Source of the DNA: Pseudomonas fluorescens
GTDB lineage: Bacteria > Pseudomonadota > Gammaproteobacteria > Pseudomonadales > Pseudomonadaceae
Direction: 5' to 3'
Length of the DNA stretch: 39,939 bases
NCBI RefSeq assembly: GCF_000968015.1
Contig: NZ_LACH01000108.1
Location: 1-39,939, forward strand
In this document: positions 1-8,878 of the stretch, piece by piece
How the letters are laid out: the number at the start of each line of letters is the position of its first letter
Position numbering within the stretch: the stretch's first letter is position 1
Translations under genes and position numbers: made by a program
Notes under the pieces: model-generated
Database searches by the model: none
Told to the model about the DNA's origin: nothing
Seen by the model: the letters and a program-made list of their open reading frames with translations, nothing else

Positions 1-185
1 GTCCCCTATGCCGATGCCTGCGATTTGGTGATTTTGATGGTTTCGCGGCGCTGCGATTGTTTGCCGTGAAACCAATCCTCCCGACAAGTTGTCTCTTTCT
101 TTAATCGGATCAATCGTTTATTTACAGCTAGTCTTTAGCTTGAAGCGAGCGACCGTCGGGCGGCGTGTGCGGCCTAAGGAAGTGA

Positions 186-461
186 ATGAACAAGCTCATT
201 GTCGTAATAGCAGTACTGACATTGGCGGGCTGTACCACTAATGCCAATACTCATGCAGTGCGTGGGGTCAGTGGCATCGAGATTGATTGTTCGGGGCTGG
301 GGTCGGGGTGGGAGAAGTGTCGCAAGCGAGCTAGCAAGGAGTGCAAGGCGGGCTACAAAGTTATAGCCCGGTCCGATGATGCTAAAGACGAGGATGAGTA
401 CCCCTTTGGCTTCAATCCTGCGGGCTATCTGACGCGCACCATGCTGGTTATCTGTAGGTGA
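186..461 (+). CDS. small putative lipoprotein, function unknown
   Basis: A 91-residue protein with a short hydrophobic signal ending in a lipobox, L-A-G-C, with the lipidation cysteine at residue 16. It should therefore be exported and lipid-anchored. The mature part is about 75 residues, has four further cysteines in addition to Cys16, and has no domain I can name. I recall similar small lipoproteins upstream of ihfB in other pseudomonads, but cannot confirm this here. The ATG is preceded by AAGGA with about 4 nt spacing. A 126-residue reverse-strand ORF covers the same DNA but has no comparable signal and is judged a shadow. Confidence 0.7.
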   Translation: MNKLIVVIAVLTLAGCTTNANTHAVRGVSGIEIDCSGLGSGWEKCRKRASKECKAGYKVIARSDDAKDEDEYPFGFNPAGYLTRTMLVICR

Positions 462-613
462 GTTCGAAAGGGCATAATCAGCGTTCCAGTGATCTGAAAT
501 CGAGCATCTCTTTTGGGGTAAGGATATGTCAAAACTCGGGCTGTTCAAATTCATCCGGGCGTGCTAAAACCTTTGAAGCGCTGATCTAGCTGCTTGAAAA
601 AGAAGGGAAAAAT

Positions 614-910
614 ATGACGAAGTCGGAGTTGATCGAACGAATTGTCACCCATCAAGGGCTGCTCTCATCCAAGGATGTGGAGCTGGCCATCAAGACCATG
701 CTCGAACAAATGTCCCAATGTCTGGCCACCGGTGATCGCATCGAGATCCGTGGGTTTGGCAGCTTCTCCTTGCACTACCGCGCGCCGCGCGTAGGTCGCA
801 ATCCAAAAACCGGTCAGTCCGTCAGTCTCGACGGCAAGTTCGTGCCGCATTTCAAGCCAGGCAAAGAATTGCGCGATCGTGTGAACGAGGACGAGGAGGA
901 AGGTCTTTGA
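614..910 (+). CDS. ihfB: integration host factor subunit beta
   Basis: A 98-residue DNA-bending protein of the HU/IHF family. It pairs with IhfA and bends specific DNA sites during transcription, recombination and replication. The sequence shows the family pattern: an N-terminal helical start (MTKSELIERI), the G-F-G-S-F segment near residues 48-52, and the beta-arm stretch R-x-G-R-N-P-K-T-G near residues 58-67 whose proline intercalates in DNA. The acidic C-terminal tail (EDEEE) is common in pseudomonad IhfB. The ATG follows AAGGGA with a usual spacing. In Pseudomonas ihfB typically marks the left border of the O-antigen locus, which fits what follows here. Confidence 0.97.
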   Translation: MTKSELIERIVTHQGLLSSKDVELAIKTMLEQMSQCLATGDRIEIRGFGSFSLHYRAPRVGRNPKTGQSVSLDGKFVPHFKPGKELRDRVNEDEEEGL

Positions 911-937
911 CGGCCTCCGTTATTCAAGGAACCGCTC

Positions 938-1177
938 ATGCGTAATCTCAAGCGCGTACTGCTCGCCGTATTCGTCCTGTTGCTGATTTTGGTGATCCTG
1001 GCGTTCGTTCTTGAGAATCAGCAATCGGTTTCCCTGCTGTTCCTGGGTTGGGCGGGGCCTCAACTACCGGTATCGCTGGTCGTCGTTGTTGCGCTGCTGA
1101 TCGGGATGGTGATCGGGCCGATTCTTGGCTGGTTTCTGGGGCGAACGTCCAGGGCTTCCCGCAAACGCCTTGTCTGA
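938..1177 (+). CDS. lapA: LapA-domain (DUF1049) inner membrane protein
   Basis: A 79-residue protein with two hydrophobic segments, roughly residues 6-25 and 38-66, joined by a short loop with the family pattern N-Q-Q-S-V-S-L-L-F-L. It matches the lipopolysaccharide assembly protein A domain family. In enterobacteria the family acts with LapB in controlling LPS synthesis through LpxC turnover. Here it starts 28 nt after ihfB, as in other pseudomonads, and is probably cotranscribed with it. No LapB (a TPR protein) is visible in the window. Confidence 0.85.
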   Translation: MRNLKRVLLAVFVLLLILVILAFVLENQQSVSLLFLGWAGPQLPVSLVVVVALLIGMVIGPILGWFLGRTSRASRKRLV

Positions 1178-1405
1178 TTTCGACAAAGGCGTGGCGCACG
1201 TTGAATTCGGACCTATGCTCGTCCGTATCCATTAGTAAAACAGTCATTAAGCTGTAAAATGCTGCGCTTATCCGATGGTGGCATATTTCCACATCGGTTC
1301 CGAATGACTCTGTCAGACATTTCAACTGACTTGATGGCTTCTGCATTCATGGATTAGACAGTGCTCGATTGGCGGCCTGTCAGTAACTCAAGGGTATGGT
1401 TTCGC
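1178..1405 (+). promoter_or_regulatory. leader region upstream of rmlB with hairpin and weak promoter candidate
   Basis: This 228-base stretch between lapA and rmlB holds no convincing gene. A -10-like TAAAAT lies at 1255-1260 but its upstream partner (TTAGTA, 1232-1237) is poor. An inverted repeat at about 1272-1297 pairs CCGATG with CATCGG, extended by TGG/CCA around an AT-rich loop. It is not followed by a T-run, so it is not a clear intrinsic terminator. The O-antigen operon promoter is expected here by position. Confidence 0.3.
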
Positions 1406-2482
1406 GTGAAAATTCTAGTAACCGGCGGCGCCGGGTTTATCGGCTCGGCAGTCATCCGCCATATCATCTCCAACACTACTGACTCTGTCGTTAACGTCGA
1501 TAAGCTTACTTACGCCGGTAACCTTGAGTCATTGGCCGAAGTTAGCCAGAACTCGCGTTACGTGTTCGAGCGCGTCGACATCTGCGACCGTGATCAGGTC
1601 GACCGCGTTCTGCGTGAACACCAACCGGATGCGATCATGCACCTGGCCGCAGAGTCCCATGTCGACCGCTCGATCTCCGGTCCATCTGAATTCATCCAGA
1701 CCAACATCATCGGCACTTACACCCTGCTGGAAGCTGCACGCCACTATTGGGCGGCGATGGATGAAGCGCGTAAAGCCAACTTCCGTTTTCACCATATTTC
1801 GACTGACGAAGTTTACGGAGACCTTGAAGGTCCGGAAGACCTCTTCACTGAAAGCACGCCGTATCAGCCAAGCTCGCCATACTCCGCCAGCAAGGCCAGT
1901 TCCGATCACTTGGTTCGCGCCTGGAGCCGTACTTACGGCTTGCCGACCCTGGTTACCAACTGTTCCAACAACTACGGCCCATGCCATTTCCCTGAGAAGT
2001 TGATCCCGCTGATCATCCTCAATGCACTGGAAGGCAAGCCGCTGCCGGTCTATGGCAAAGGCAACCAGGTTCGCGACTGGCTCTACGTCGAAGACCACGC
2101 CCGTGCACTGTACAAAGTCGTGACCGAAGGCGTTATCGGCGAGACGTACAACATCGGTGGTCATAACGAAAAGCAAAACATCGAAGTGGTACACACTTTG
2201 TGCGCACTGCTCGACGAACTGCGCCCCGATTCTGCTTACTGTCCACATGCCAGCCTGATCACTTACGTTCAGGACCGCCCGGGTCACGATCAGCGTTACG
2301 CAATCGATGCCAGCAAAATTCAGCGTGAACTGGGTTGGACGCCGGAAGAAACCTTTGAAACCGGCATTCGCAAAACGGTCGAGTGGTACCTCAACAACAC
2401 TGAATGGGTCGCTCACGTAAAGAGCGGTAGCTACCAGCAGTGGATCGATCAGAACTACGCAGATCGTTCGAACAAAGCATGA
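1406..2482 (+). CDS. rmlB: dTDP-glucose 4,6-dehydratase
   Basis: Converts dTDP-glucose to dTDP-4-keto-6-deoxyglucose, the branch point for dTDP-rhamnose and dTDP-3-amino-3,6-dideoxyhexoses. It is an extended short-chain dehydrogenase with the NAD-binding G-G-A-G-F-I-G at residues 7-13, the catalytic T-D-E at 133-135, and Y-S-A-S-K at 159-163. The GTG at 1406 gives a normal 358-residue protein beginning MKILVTGGAG. The frame is open back to 1361, but those 15 extra residues do not belong to the family. It overlaps rmlD through ATGA. The product is likely shared with the minus-strand amino-sugar operon at 24531-30142, which lacks its own dehydratase. Confidence 0.96.
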   Translation: MKILVTGGAGFIGSAVIRHIISNTTDSVVNVDKLTYAGNLESLAEVSQNSRYVFERVDICDRDQVDRVLREHQPDAIMHLAAESHVDRSISGPSEFIQTNIIGTYTLLEAARHYWAAMDEARKANFRFHHISTDEVYGDLEGPEDLFTESTPYQPSSPYSASKASSDHLVRAWSRTYGLPTLVTNCSNNYGPCHFPEKLIPLIILNALEGKPLPVYGKGNQVRDWLYVEDHARALYKVVTEGVIGETYNIGGHNEKQNIEVVHTLCALLDELRPDSAYCPHASLITYVQDRPGHDQRYAIDASKIQRELGWTPEETFETGIRKTVEWYLNNTEWVAHVKSGSYQQWIDQNYADRSNKA

Positions 2483-3372
2483 AAATCCTTCTGCTAGGAA
2501 AAAACGGCCAGGTGGGCTGGGAGCTGCAGCGCTCCCTCGCGCCGCTGGGTGAGTTGATCGCCCTGGATCGCCATGCGGTCGATGGGTTGTGTGGTGACCT
2601 GTCTGATCTCGACGGCTTGCGCGCGACGATTCGCCAGGTCAAACCCGACGTCATCGTCAATGCTGCGGCCTACACCGCTGTCGATAAAGCCGAGTCCGAG
2701 ACCGAGTTGACCGACCGAGTGAACGGTCAGGCAAGCCAAGTCATGGCCGAAGAGGCCGCGACCCTGGGTGCCTGGCTGATTCATTACTCGACTGACTACG
2801 TCTTCAACGGCTTGGGTTCAACGCCGTGGCAAGAGTCAGATGCAGTCGCCCCGGTGAATCACTATGGCACCAGTAAACTGGCCGGCGAACAGGCGATTAC
2901 GGCGTCGGGCTGCAAACATCTGATCTTTCGCACCAGTTGGGTCTATGGCGCTCGCGGCAACAACTTCGCCAAGACCATGCTGCGTTTGGCCAAGGATCGC
3001 GAAACCTTGAGCGTCATCGCTGACCAGATCGGAGCGCCGACCGGGGCAGACCTGATTGCCGACGTGACGGCGTTGGCCATTCAGCAAGTTCTGCAACGTC
3101 CCGAGCTTTCGGGCTTGTATCACTTGGCGGCCAGTGGCGAAGTGTCCTGGCACGGCTATGCTAGCCATGTGATCGGTTTCGCCCAAGACAACGGCGAGAA
3201 GCTCGCCGTAACAGCGATCAATCCGATTGAAACGACGGCTTATCCAACACCTGCGCGCCGCCCTCTGAATTCGCGTTTGAATACTCAGAAGCTGCGTGAC
3301 AATTTTTCTCTGCACTTGCCGGATTGGCAAAGTGGTGTAACCCGAATGCTTAGGGAAGTTTTGAATAAATGA
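2479..3372 (+). CDS. rmlD: dTDP-4-dehydrorhamnose reductase
   Basis: Reduces dTDP-4-keto-L-rhamnose to dTDP-L-rhamnose with NAD(P)H. The 297-residue protein has the Rossmann start M-K-I-L-L-L-G-K-N-G-Q-V-G, the family motif S-T-D-Y-V-F at 104-109, and the catalytic Y-x-x-x-K at 129-133 (YGTSK). The start is placed at the ATG at 2479, which overlaps the rmlB stop as ATGA. The frame is open 13 codons further upstream, but that part lies inside rmlB. The epimerase rmlC, which normally supplies the substrate, is absent from this window. Either rmlC is elsewhere in the genome or this reductase acts on a non-epimerised sugar. Confidence 0.95.
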   Translation: MKILLLGKNGQVGWELQRSLAPLGELIALDRHAVDGLCGDLSDLDGLRATIRQVKPDVIVNAAAYTAVDKAESETELTDRVNGQASQVMAEEAATLGAWLIHYSTDYVFNGLGSTPWQESDAVAPVNHYGTSKLAGEQAITASGCKHLIFRTSWVYGARGNNFAKTMLRLAKDRETLSVIADQIGAPTGADLIADVTALAIQQVLQRPELSGLYHLAASGEVSWHGYASHVIGFAQDNGEKLAVTAINPIETTAYPTPARRPLNSRLNTQKLRDNFSLHLPDWQSGVTRMLREVLNK

Positions 3373-4259
3373 GCACAACAAATCGTAAAGGCATCATCCT
3401 CGCTGGCGGCTCGGGCACGCGTCTGCATCCGTTGACCCTCGGCGTGTCCAAACAGATGCTGCCGATCTACGACAAACCGATGATCTTTTATCCGTTGTCG
3501 GTGTTGATGCTTGCGGGAATGCGAGAAATCCTGATCATCTCCACCCCGGAGGATTTGCCTTGTTTCCGAAAATTGCTGGGTGATGGAAGCCTGTATGGCA
3601 TCAAGCTTACCTACGCCGAACAACCTAGCCCGGATGGTTTGGCGCAAGCCTTCATCATTGGTGAAGAGTTCATCGGCAAGGACCCTTGCTGTCTGATCTT
3701 GGGTGACAACATCTTCTACGGCCAGAGCTTCTCGGAAAACCTGCGTTCCGCGAGCAATCAAGAGCAAGGCGCGACTGTATTCGGCTATCACGTATCTGAT
3801 CCTGAGCGTTTCGGTGTTGTGGAATTCGACGCTACCGGTCGGGCGCTGAGCATCGAAGAGAAGCCGCAGAAGCCCAAATCCAACTACGTGGTGACTGGCC
3901 TGTATTTCTACGACAACAAGGTCGTCGAGATCGCCAAGAGTATCAAGCCGTCCGCACGCGGCGAGCTGGAAATCACCGATGTCAACCGTGCCTATCTTGA
4001 GAGGGATGAGCTGAACGTCGAAATCCTTGGTCGCGGTTTCGCATGGTTGGACACTGGTACTCACGATTCACTGCTTGAGGCTAGCCACTTCGTACACACC
4101 ATCGAGAAGCGCCAGGGGTTTAAAGTTGCTTGCCTGGAAGAGATTGCTTACAACAGCGGGTGGATATCTGCAGCTGAGCTGTCAGCTCAGGCAGAGCGAC
4201 TTGGAAAGACGGGTTATGGGCAATACTTGAAAAAGCTTCTGGATATACCTGGCCGCTGA
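3369..4259 (+). CDS. rmlA: glucose-1-phosphate thymidylyltransferase
   Basis: Makes dTDP-glucose from dTTP and glucose-1-phosphate, the first step of the pathway continued by RmlB. The 296-residue protein carries the nucleotidyltransferase signature G-G-S-G-T-R-L-H-P at 13-21 and the downstream K-Q-M-L-P-I-Y-D-K-P typical of RmlA. The family usually has 290-300 residues. It overlaps rmlD by ATGA, so rmlB, rmlD and rmlA are translationally coupled. A 446-base non-coding stretch follows, so manC probably has its own promoter. Confidence 0.96.
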   Translation: MSTTNRKGIILAGGSGTRLHPLTLGVSKQMLPIYDKPMIFYPLSVLMLAGMREILIISTPEDLPCFRKLLGDGSLYGIKLTYAEQPSPDGLAQAFIIGEEFIGKDPCCLILGDNIFYGQSFSENLRSASNQEQGATVFGYHVSDPERFGVVEFDATGRALSIEEKPQKPKSNYVVTGLYFYDNKVVEIAKSIKPSARGELEITDVNRAYLERDELNVEILGRGFAWLDTGTHDSLLEASHFVHTIEKRQGFKVACLEEIAYNSGWISAAELSAQAERLGKTGYGQYLKKLLDIPGR

Positions 4260-4705
4260 GAGTTGATCGATGCTGGTGATTGATATTATTTTGATGGCCA
4301 GCAGTTGAAACACTTGTTTGTTTTTAAACGTTTTTTGCCCCCAGCCTTCCGCATCAGTTATTAATTCCCGGTACTGGCTGTAGAATGGGCGGCAGAATTA
4401 TCTGATCCTGTTCCGCTTTGCATTTCAACCTCCAATGATCCGCTTTTCCTTTCCAAAGGAGACCGCATTGTCTAGATTGCCTTCAATACACAGTGTTGCT
4501 GGTCGCGGCATCCTATGAATGCTGGAGCTAGGTCATTAGTGCGATACCAGGCATGAAGCTAGCTGGTTTGGATCGAAGCTGAGCTGTCATCCTGGGGGCA
4601 GGGTCAACAAGAATTTGCATCGAGACGATGCAGGAATGACCGGAAATATAACTGAGCCCCACTTTCTGGGCCTATCTGCCAGAAGGGGGATTAAGGATTT
4701 AGAGC
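4260..4705 (+). promoter_or_regulatory. 446-base non-coding leader between rmlA and manC
   Basis: No ORF here resembles a protein family, and no rmlC remnant is recognisable. The stretch contains a T-rich tract (about 4318-4336), an interrupted inverted repeat TGCTGG/CCAGCA just after rmlA, a -10-like TAGAAT near 4381, a compact hairpin GCATCG-AGA-CGATGC near 4617-4631, and the inverted pair TTCTGG/CCAGAA shortly before manC. AAGGA at about 4693-4697 is the likely manC ribosome binding site. The length and hairpins suggest a regulated leader for manC, but no known riboswitch class is evident. Confidence 0.35.
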
Positions 4706-6148
4706 ATGGAACTGATTCCCGTAATTTTGTCTGGCGGAGTGGGCAGCCGGTTGTGGCCTGTTTCTCGTGAAGCCCATCCAAAGCCGTTTATGGAGCTGCC
4801 AGATGGCCAGAATCTGATCCAGAAAACCTTCCTTCGTGCTTCGCGCCTGGAAGGTGTTGTGGAAGTTCTGACGGTGACCAACCGCGAACTCCTGTTCAAG
4901 ACCGAAGACGAGTACAGCGCAGTCAATACAGCCAGGCATGCTCAAGGTTTCATCCTCGAACCATTTGGTCGTAACACTGCTGCTGCCGTTGCCGCTGCTG
5001 CACTTCAGCTGGAAACGACCCATGGCCCTGATGCCCAGATGCTGGTGCTGGCGGCTGACCATCTGATAAAAGACGAAAAAGCCTTTGCTGCGGCCGTAGC
5101 CAGCGCCATGACGCTTGCAGCCGAAGGTTGGTTGGTTACCTTCGGTATTCAGCCAACCTACCCTGAAACAGGGTTCGGTTACATCGAAGCGCAGAAGGAT
5201 GCACCTCTGAAGGCTGGTCTGAAAGTTGCGCGCTTTGTCGAAAAGCCGGATCTTGAAACCGCTCAGGGTTATGTCAGTGCAGGTAACTACTACTGGAACT
5301 CCGGCATGTTCTGCTTCCGGGTCGGTACTGTGCTCGAAGAACTGCGCCAGCATGCTCCGGACGTAGTGGTAGCTGTCAGCAAAACCATTGAAAGCTCGCG
5401 CCTCACTTCCTCTGACAAGTACCGTTGCCTGGCGCTCGACGCTGATGCATTCGCAGAGGTTCCAGACATCTCCATCGATTACGCATTGATGGAGCGCTCA
5501 TCCAAAGTAGCGACCATCCCTTGTGATATCGGTTGGAGTGACATCGGCTCCTGGAACGCCGTCAGTGAGCTGACCGAGCCCGATGAAAACGGCAACCGTT
5601 TTGAAGGCGAGGTGTTGTCCCACAATTCCCGCAACAACTATGTAAACAGTGAAGATCGGCTTACTGCGCTGGTCGGTGTCGAGGACTTGCTGGTCATCGA
5701 CACCCCGGACGCGGTGATGATTGCCCACAAAGATCATGCCCAAGACGTAAAGCACATCGTCAATCAGCTCAAGGCCAGCAGTCACACCGTTCATTTGCTC
5801 CACCGCACTGTGCATCGTCCTTGGGGTACCTACACAACGTTGGAAAATGGCGAGCGCTTCAAGATCAAGCGCATTGTGGTAAAGCCTAAAGCTTCTCTGT
5901 CGCTGCAAATGCATCACCACAGAAGCGAGCACTGGATTGTCGTCAGCGGGATGGCTAAGGTCATCAACGACCAACAGGAATTGATGTTGAACACCAATGA
6001 GTCCACCTTCATTCGTGCTGGCCATCTGCACCGCTTGATGAACCCGGGAGTCATAGACCTGGTGATGATTGAAGTGCAAAGTGGTGACTATCTCGGCGAG
6101 GACGATATCGTTCGTTTCGAAGATAATTACGGCCGCGTCGATAATTAA
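4706..6148 (+). CDS. manC: bifunctional mannose-1-phosphate guanylyltransferase / mannose-6-phosphate isomerase
   Basis: A type II PMI-GMP enzyme (AlgA/WbpW/ManC family) of 480 residues. It isomerises fructose-6-phosphate to mannose-6-phosphate and makes GDP-mannose from mannose-1-phosphate and GTP. The N-terminal pyrophosphorylase signature G-G-V-G-S-R-L-W-P-x-S-R and P-K-P-F lie within residues 10-28, and F-V-E-K-P is at 177-181. The C-terminal cupin isomerase domain has Q-M-H-H-H-R-S-E-H-W at 401-410, which supplies metal ligands. With ManB and Gmd downstream it feeds GDP-perosamine synthesis. Confidence 0.96.
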   Translation: MELIPVILSGGVGSRLWPVSREAHPKPFMELPDGQNLIQKTFLRASRLEGVVEVLTVTNRELLFKTEDEYSAVNTARHAQGFILEPFGRNTAAAVAAAALQLETTHGPDAQMLVLAADHLIKDEKAFAAAVASAMTLAAEGWLVTFGIQPTYPETGFGYIEAQKDAPLKAGLKVARFVEKPDLETAQGYVSAGNYYWNSGMFCFRVGTVLEELRQHAPDVVVAVSKTIESSRLTSSDKYRCLALDADAFAEVPDISIDYALMERSSKVATIPCDIGWSDIGSWNAVSELTEPDENGNRFEGEVLSHNSRNNYVNSEDRLTALVGVEDLLVIDTPDAVMIAHKDHAQDVKHIVNQLKASSHTVHLLHRTVHRPWGTYTTLENGERFKIKRIVVKPKASLSLQMHHHRSEHWIVVSGMAKVINDQQELMLNTNESTFIRAGHLHRLMNPGVIDLVMIEVQSGDYLGEDDIVRFEDNYGRVDN

Positions 6149-6173
6149 CAGCGTTGGCGCATTTGCAAGCCAG

Positions 6174-6204
6174 ATCGGTGGGTTTCCACCGGTCAGGCTT
6201 TTTT
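6174..6204 (+). terminator. possible intrinsic terminator or attenuator after manC
   Basis: An 8-bp stem (6174-6181 with 6186-6193, one wobble pair) around a GTTT loop is followed five bases later by a run of six T. It lies 25 bases after the manC stop and would separate manC from manB, either as a partial terminator or an attenuator. The distance between stem and T-run is larger than ideal. Confidence 0.5.
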
Positions 6205-6296
6205 GCATTTGGCCTGTTCCTGATGCATTTCCATTCTGATGAGAGAGCAGAGCCGTCAATCGGCCTTGCTTCCACATACCTCAGCAAGAGAGCGGT

Positions 6297-7670
6297 ATGA
6301 CTACCCCGATCAAAACCCAGTGTTTCAAAGCCTATGACATTCGTGGCCAAGTGCCGTCCGATCTTAATGAAGATGTGGCCTACCGGATAGGGCGGGCCAT
6401 GGTTGTCGAGTTGCAAGGCAAAAACATTGTGCTGGGACGGGATATGCGGCTCGAAAGCCCGATGCTGGCAGAGGCGATGACACGTGGGTTGCTTGAGGCA
6501 GGTGCCAATGTCATCGACATCGGCTTGTGCGGCACAGAAGAAGTCTACTTTGCCACCAGCGCGTTCAAGGCGGATGGCGGAGTGATGATCACCGCAAGCC
6601 ACAATCCCAAGGGTTTCAACGGGATGAAGCTTGTGAAGTCCGAATCCCGGCCTATCAGTGGCGATACCGGGCTCAATGCCATACGTGATCGCGTGGAAAG
6701 TGGTGATTTAGGCGCGTTGGCCATCAATTCTGGTGAAGTTAGATTCAAGCAGGATAAGACGGCCTACATCGAGCACCTTCTCAGCTACGTCAATGTTGCG
6801 GATTTGAAGCCGCTGAAGATACTTGCCGATCCGGGCAACGGCGCTGCCGGGCCAGTATTGCAGCAATTGATCAAAAAACTGCCTTTCGAATGGGTGGTCA
6901 TCAATGCCGAGCCCGATGGCAACTTTCCCAATGGCGTACCCAATCCGCTTCTGCCAGAGAACCGGTTGCTGACACGGGAAGCGTTGTTGGTGAATGGCTG
7001 TGATCTGGCGATAGCGTGGGACGGTGACTTCGATCGCTGCTTCTTTTTCGACCAGGAAGGCCGCTTCATCGAGGGCTATTACCTAGTTGGCCTCTTGGCG
7101 GAAATGTTGCTCAAGAAGAACCCCGGCTCCAGGATTATCCATGACCCGAGACTGACCTGGAACACGATCGATCAGGTTCGATTGGCGGGCGGTGTTTCAG
7201 TACAATGCAAGACCGGGCACGCCTTTATCAAGGAGCGCATGCGTCTGGAGAATGCGATCTACGGCGGTGAGATGAGTGCTCACCATTATTTTCGTGATTT
7301 CGCCTACTGCGACAGCGGCATGATTCCCTGGTTGCTGGTGACTGCGTTGATGTCTGCGTCCGGAAAAAATTTAGCCCAGCTTGTTGATGAGCGCATTGCC
7401 GCCTATCCATGCAGTGGTGAAATCAACTATCGGGTCAACGATGTATCAGCGGCGCTGGAGGAGGTCTTGGCACATTATTTACCTCAAGGGCCTCACCTTG
7501 ATCAAACCGATGGAGTCAGTCTGGAGTTTCCTGACTGGCGATTTAATCTCCGAGGTTCAAACACAGAGCCTCTGTTGAGGTTGAATGTGGAAAGTAGAAG
7601 GGACCCAGCGCTGGTAGCGCTGAAAGTTAAAGAAATTGAGGGATTGCTGAACAGTAGATATATGGAATGA
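6297..7670 (+). CDS. manB: phosphomannomutase
   Basis: Interconverts mannose-6-phosphate and mannose-1-phosphate, supplying ManC. The 457-residue protein is an alpha-D-phosphohexomutase of the CpsG/RfbK type. It has the phosphoserine loop T-A-S-H-N-P at 99-104 (Ser101), the metal loop D-G-D-F-D-R at 242-247, the sugar-binding G-E-M-S-A-H-H at 324-330, and the phosphate-binding R-G-S-N-T-E-P at 419-425. It is a dedicated locus copy, and the genome probably also carries algC. It starts 148 bases after manC with a possible attenuator between. Confidence 0.95.
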   Translation: MTTPIKTQCFKAYDIRGQVPSDLNEDVAYRIGRAMVVELQGKNIVLGRDMRLESPMLAEAMTRGLLEAGANVIDIGLCGTEEVYFATSAFKADGGVMITASHNPKGFNGMKLVKSESRPISGDTGLNAIRDRVESGDLGALAINSGEVRFKQDKTAYIEHLLSYVNVADLKPLKILADPGNGAAGPVLQQLIKKLPFEWVVINAEPDGNFPNGVPNPLLPENRLLTREALLVNGCDLAIAWDGDFDRCFFFDQEGRFIEGYYLVGLLAEMLLKKNPGSRIIHDPRLTWNTIDQVRLAGGVSVQCKTGHAFIKERMRLENAIYGGEMSAHHYFRDFAYCDSGMIPWLLVTALMSASGKNLAQLVDERIAAYPCSGEINYRVNDVSAALEEVLAHYLPQGPHLDQTDGVSLEFPDWRFNLRGSNTEPLLRLNVESRRDPALVALKVKEIEGLLNSRYME

Positions 7671-7772
7671 CAAAAACGGTTCTCACTTCCAGAAGGAAGG
7701 TGAGGGGCAGCAATAAGTTGGCTCTCTGGTAGAGACTTACTGTTCGATTGATTAATTTAAATTGGTGAGAAA

Positions 7773-8867
7773 ATGAGCGACAAGAAAGTAGCGTTGATTA
7801 CGGGTATTACTGGTCAGGATGGTGCTTACCTCGCTGAGTTCCTGCTCAAAAAAGGTTATTCAGTACACGGCATCAAGCGCCGTAGCTCCCTGTTCAATAC
7901 TCAGCGTATTGACCATCTCTACCACGACCCGCACAACCAAGGCTATGATCTCAAGCTGCACTACGGCGACCTGACCGACTCGAGTAGCCTGATTCGTATC
8001 GTGCAAGAAGTACAACCAGATGAAGTTTACAACCTCGGGGCGCAAAGCCACGTTGCGGTTTCCTTCGAATCGCCAGAATATACTGCTGATACTGATGCCA
8101 TGGGTACACTGCGCATCCTTGAAGCAATCCGCATCGCTGGTCTTGAGAAAAAGACCAAGTTCTATCAAGCCTCCACATCCGAGCTGTACGGCCTGGTTCA
8201 GGAAATTCCACAGAAAGAAACCACGCCGTTCTATCCGCGTTCCCCTTATGCCGTCGCCAAGATGTACGCCTACTGGATCACTGTGAACTACCGTGAGTCA
8301 TATGGCATGTACGCCTGCAACGGTATTCTCTTTAACCACGAGTCGCCTATCCGCGGTGAAACCTTCGTAACCCGCAAGATCACTCGCGCCTTGGCACGTA
8401 TCAAGGTCGATCTGCAAGATTGCTTGTACCTCGGGAATATGGACGCCCTGCGTGACTGGGGTCATGCTCGTGATTACGTGGAAATGCAATGGCTTATGCT
8501 GCAACAAGAAACTCCGGAAGACTTTGTGATCGCGACCGGTGAGCAGCATTCGGTTCGGGAATTTGTTGAGGTTGCAGCGAAGGAAATCGATATCAAGATT
8601 CGTTGGGAAGGTACGGGTGTAGACGAGAAAGGTTACGACGTCGCCACCAACAAATGTATCGTTGCCGTCGATCCGCGTTATTTCCGTCCAGCCGAAGTTG
8701 AGACGTTGTTGGGTGACCCAAGCAAAGCCAAAGCCAAATTAGGCTGGGTACCAACTACCTCCTTCAATGAGTTGGTAGAAGAAATGATGCGTGAAGACAT
8801 GAGTGAAGCCAAGCGTGACAAACTGGTCGCTGAACACGGCTTTAAATACTTCAAGGGTCAGGAATAA
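7773..8867 (+). CDS. gmd: GDP-mannose 4,6-dehydratase
   Basis: Converts GDP-mannose to GDP-4-keto-6-deoxymannose with a tightly bound NADP. The 364-residue protein has the nucleotide-binding G-I-T-G-Q-D-G at 11-17, the catalytic S-T-S-E at 134-137, and Y-A-V-A-K at 159-163. It also has the family-specific R-R-S-S-L-F-N-T-Q-R-I stretch at 36-46. No rmd reductase follows. Instead per begins 11 bases downstream, so the keto sugar is most likely aminated to perosamine rather than reduced to D-rhamnose. GGTGAG precedes the ATG. Confidence 0.96.
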   Translation: MSDKKVALITGITGQDGAYLAEFLLKKGYSVHGIKRRSSLFNTQRIDHLYHDPHNQGYDLKLHYGDLTDSSSLIRIVQEVQPDEVYNLGAQSHVAVSFESPEYTADTDAMGTLRILEAIRIAGLEKKTKFYQASTSELYGLVQEIPQKETTPFYPRSPYAVAKMYAYWITVNYRESYGMYACNGILFNHESPIRGETFVTRKITRALARIKVDLQDCLYLGNMDALRDWGHARDYVEMQWLMLQQETPEDFVIATGEQHSVREFVEVAAKEIDIKIRWEGTGVDEKGYDVATNKCIVAVDPRYFRPAEVETLLGDPSKAKAKLGWVPTTSFNELVEEMMREDMSEAKRDKLVAEHGFKYFKGQE

Positions 8868-8878
8868 AGGGGGCTGTG

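Noticed and set aside
1529..2416. 295-codon ORF antisense to rmlB
   Set aside because: It lies wholly within a gene with full family motifs on the plus strand; it is a codon-bias shadow typical of GC-rich DNA.
7680..7712. Inverted repeat CTCACTTCC / GGAAGGTGAG after manB
   Set aside because: The stem has a bulge and is followed by GGGGC rather than T residues, so it is not supported as a terminator.
7710..7742. JUMPstart-like sequence (GCTCTCTGGTAG) before gmd
   Set aside because: Only about ten bases resemble the element, with an insertion, and the essential ops core GGCGGTAG is missing. No other ops match was found in the window.
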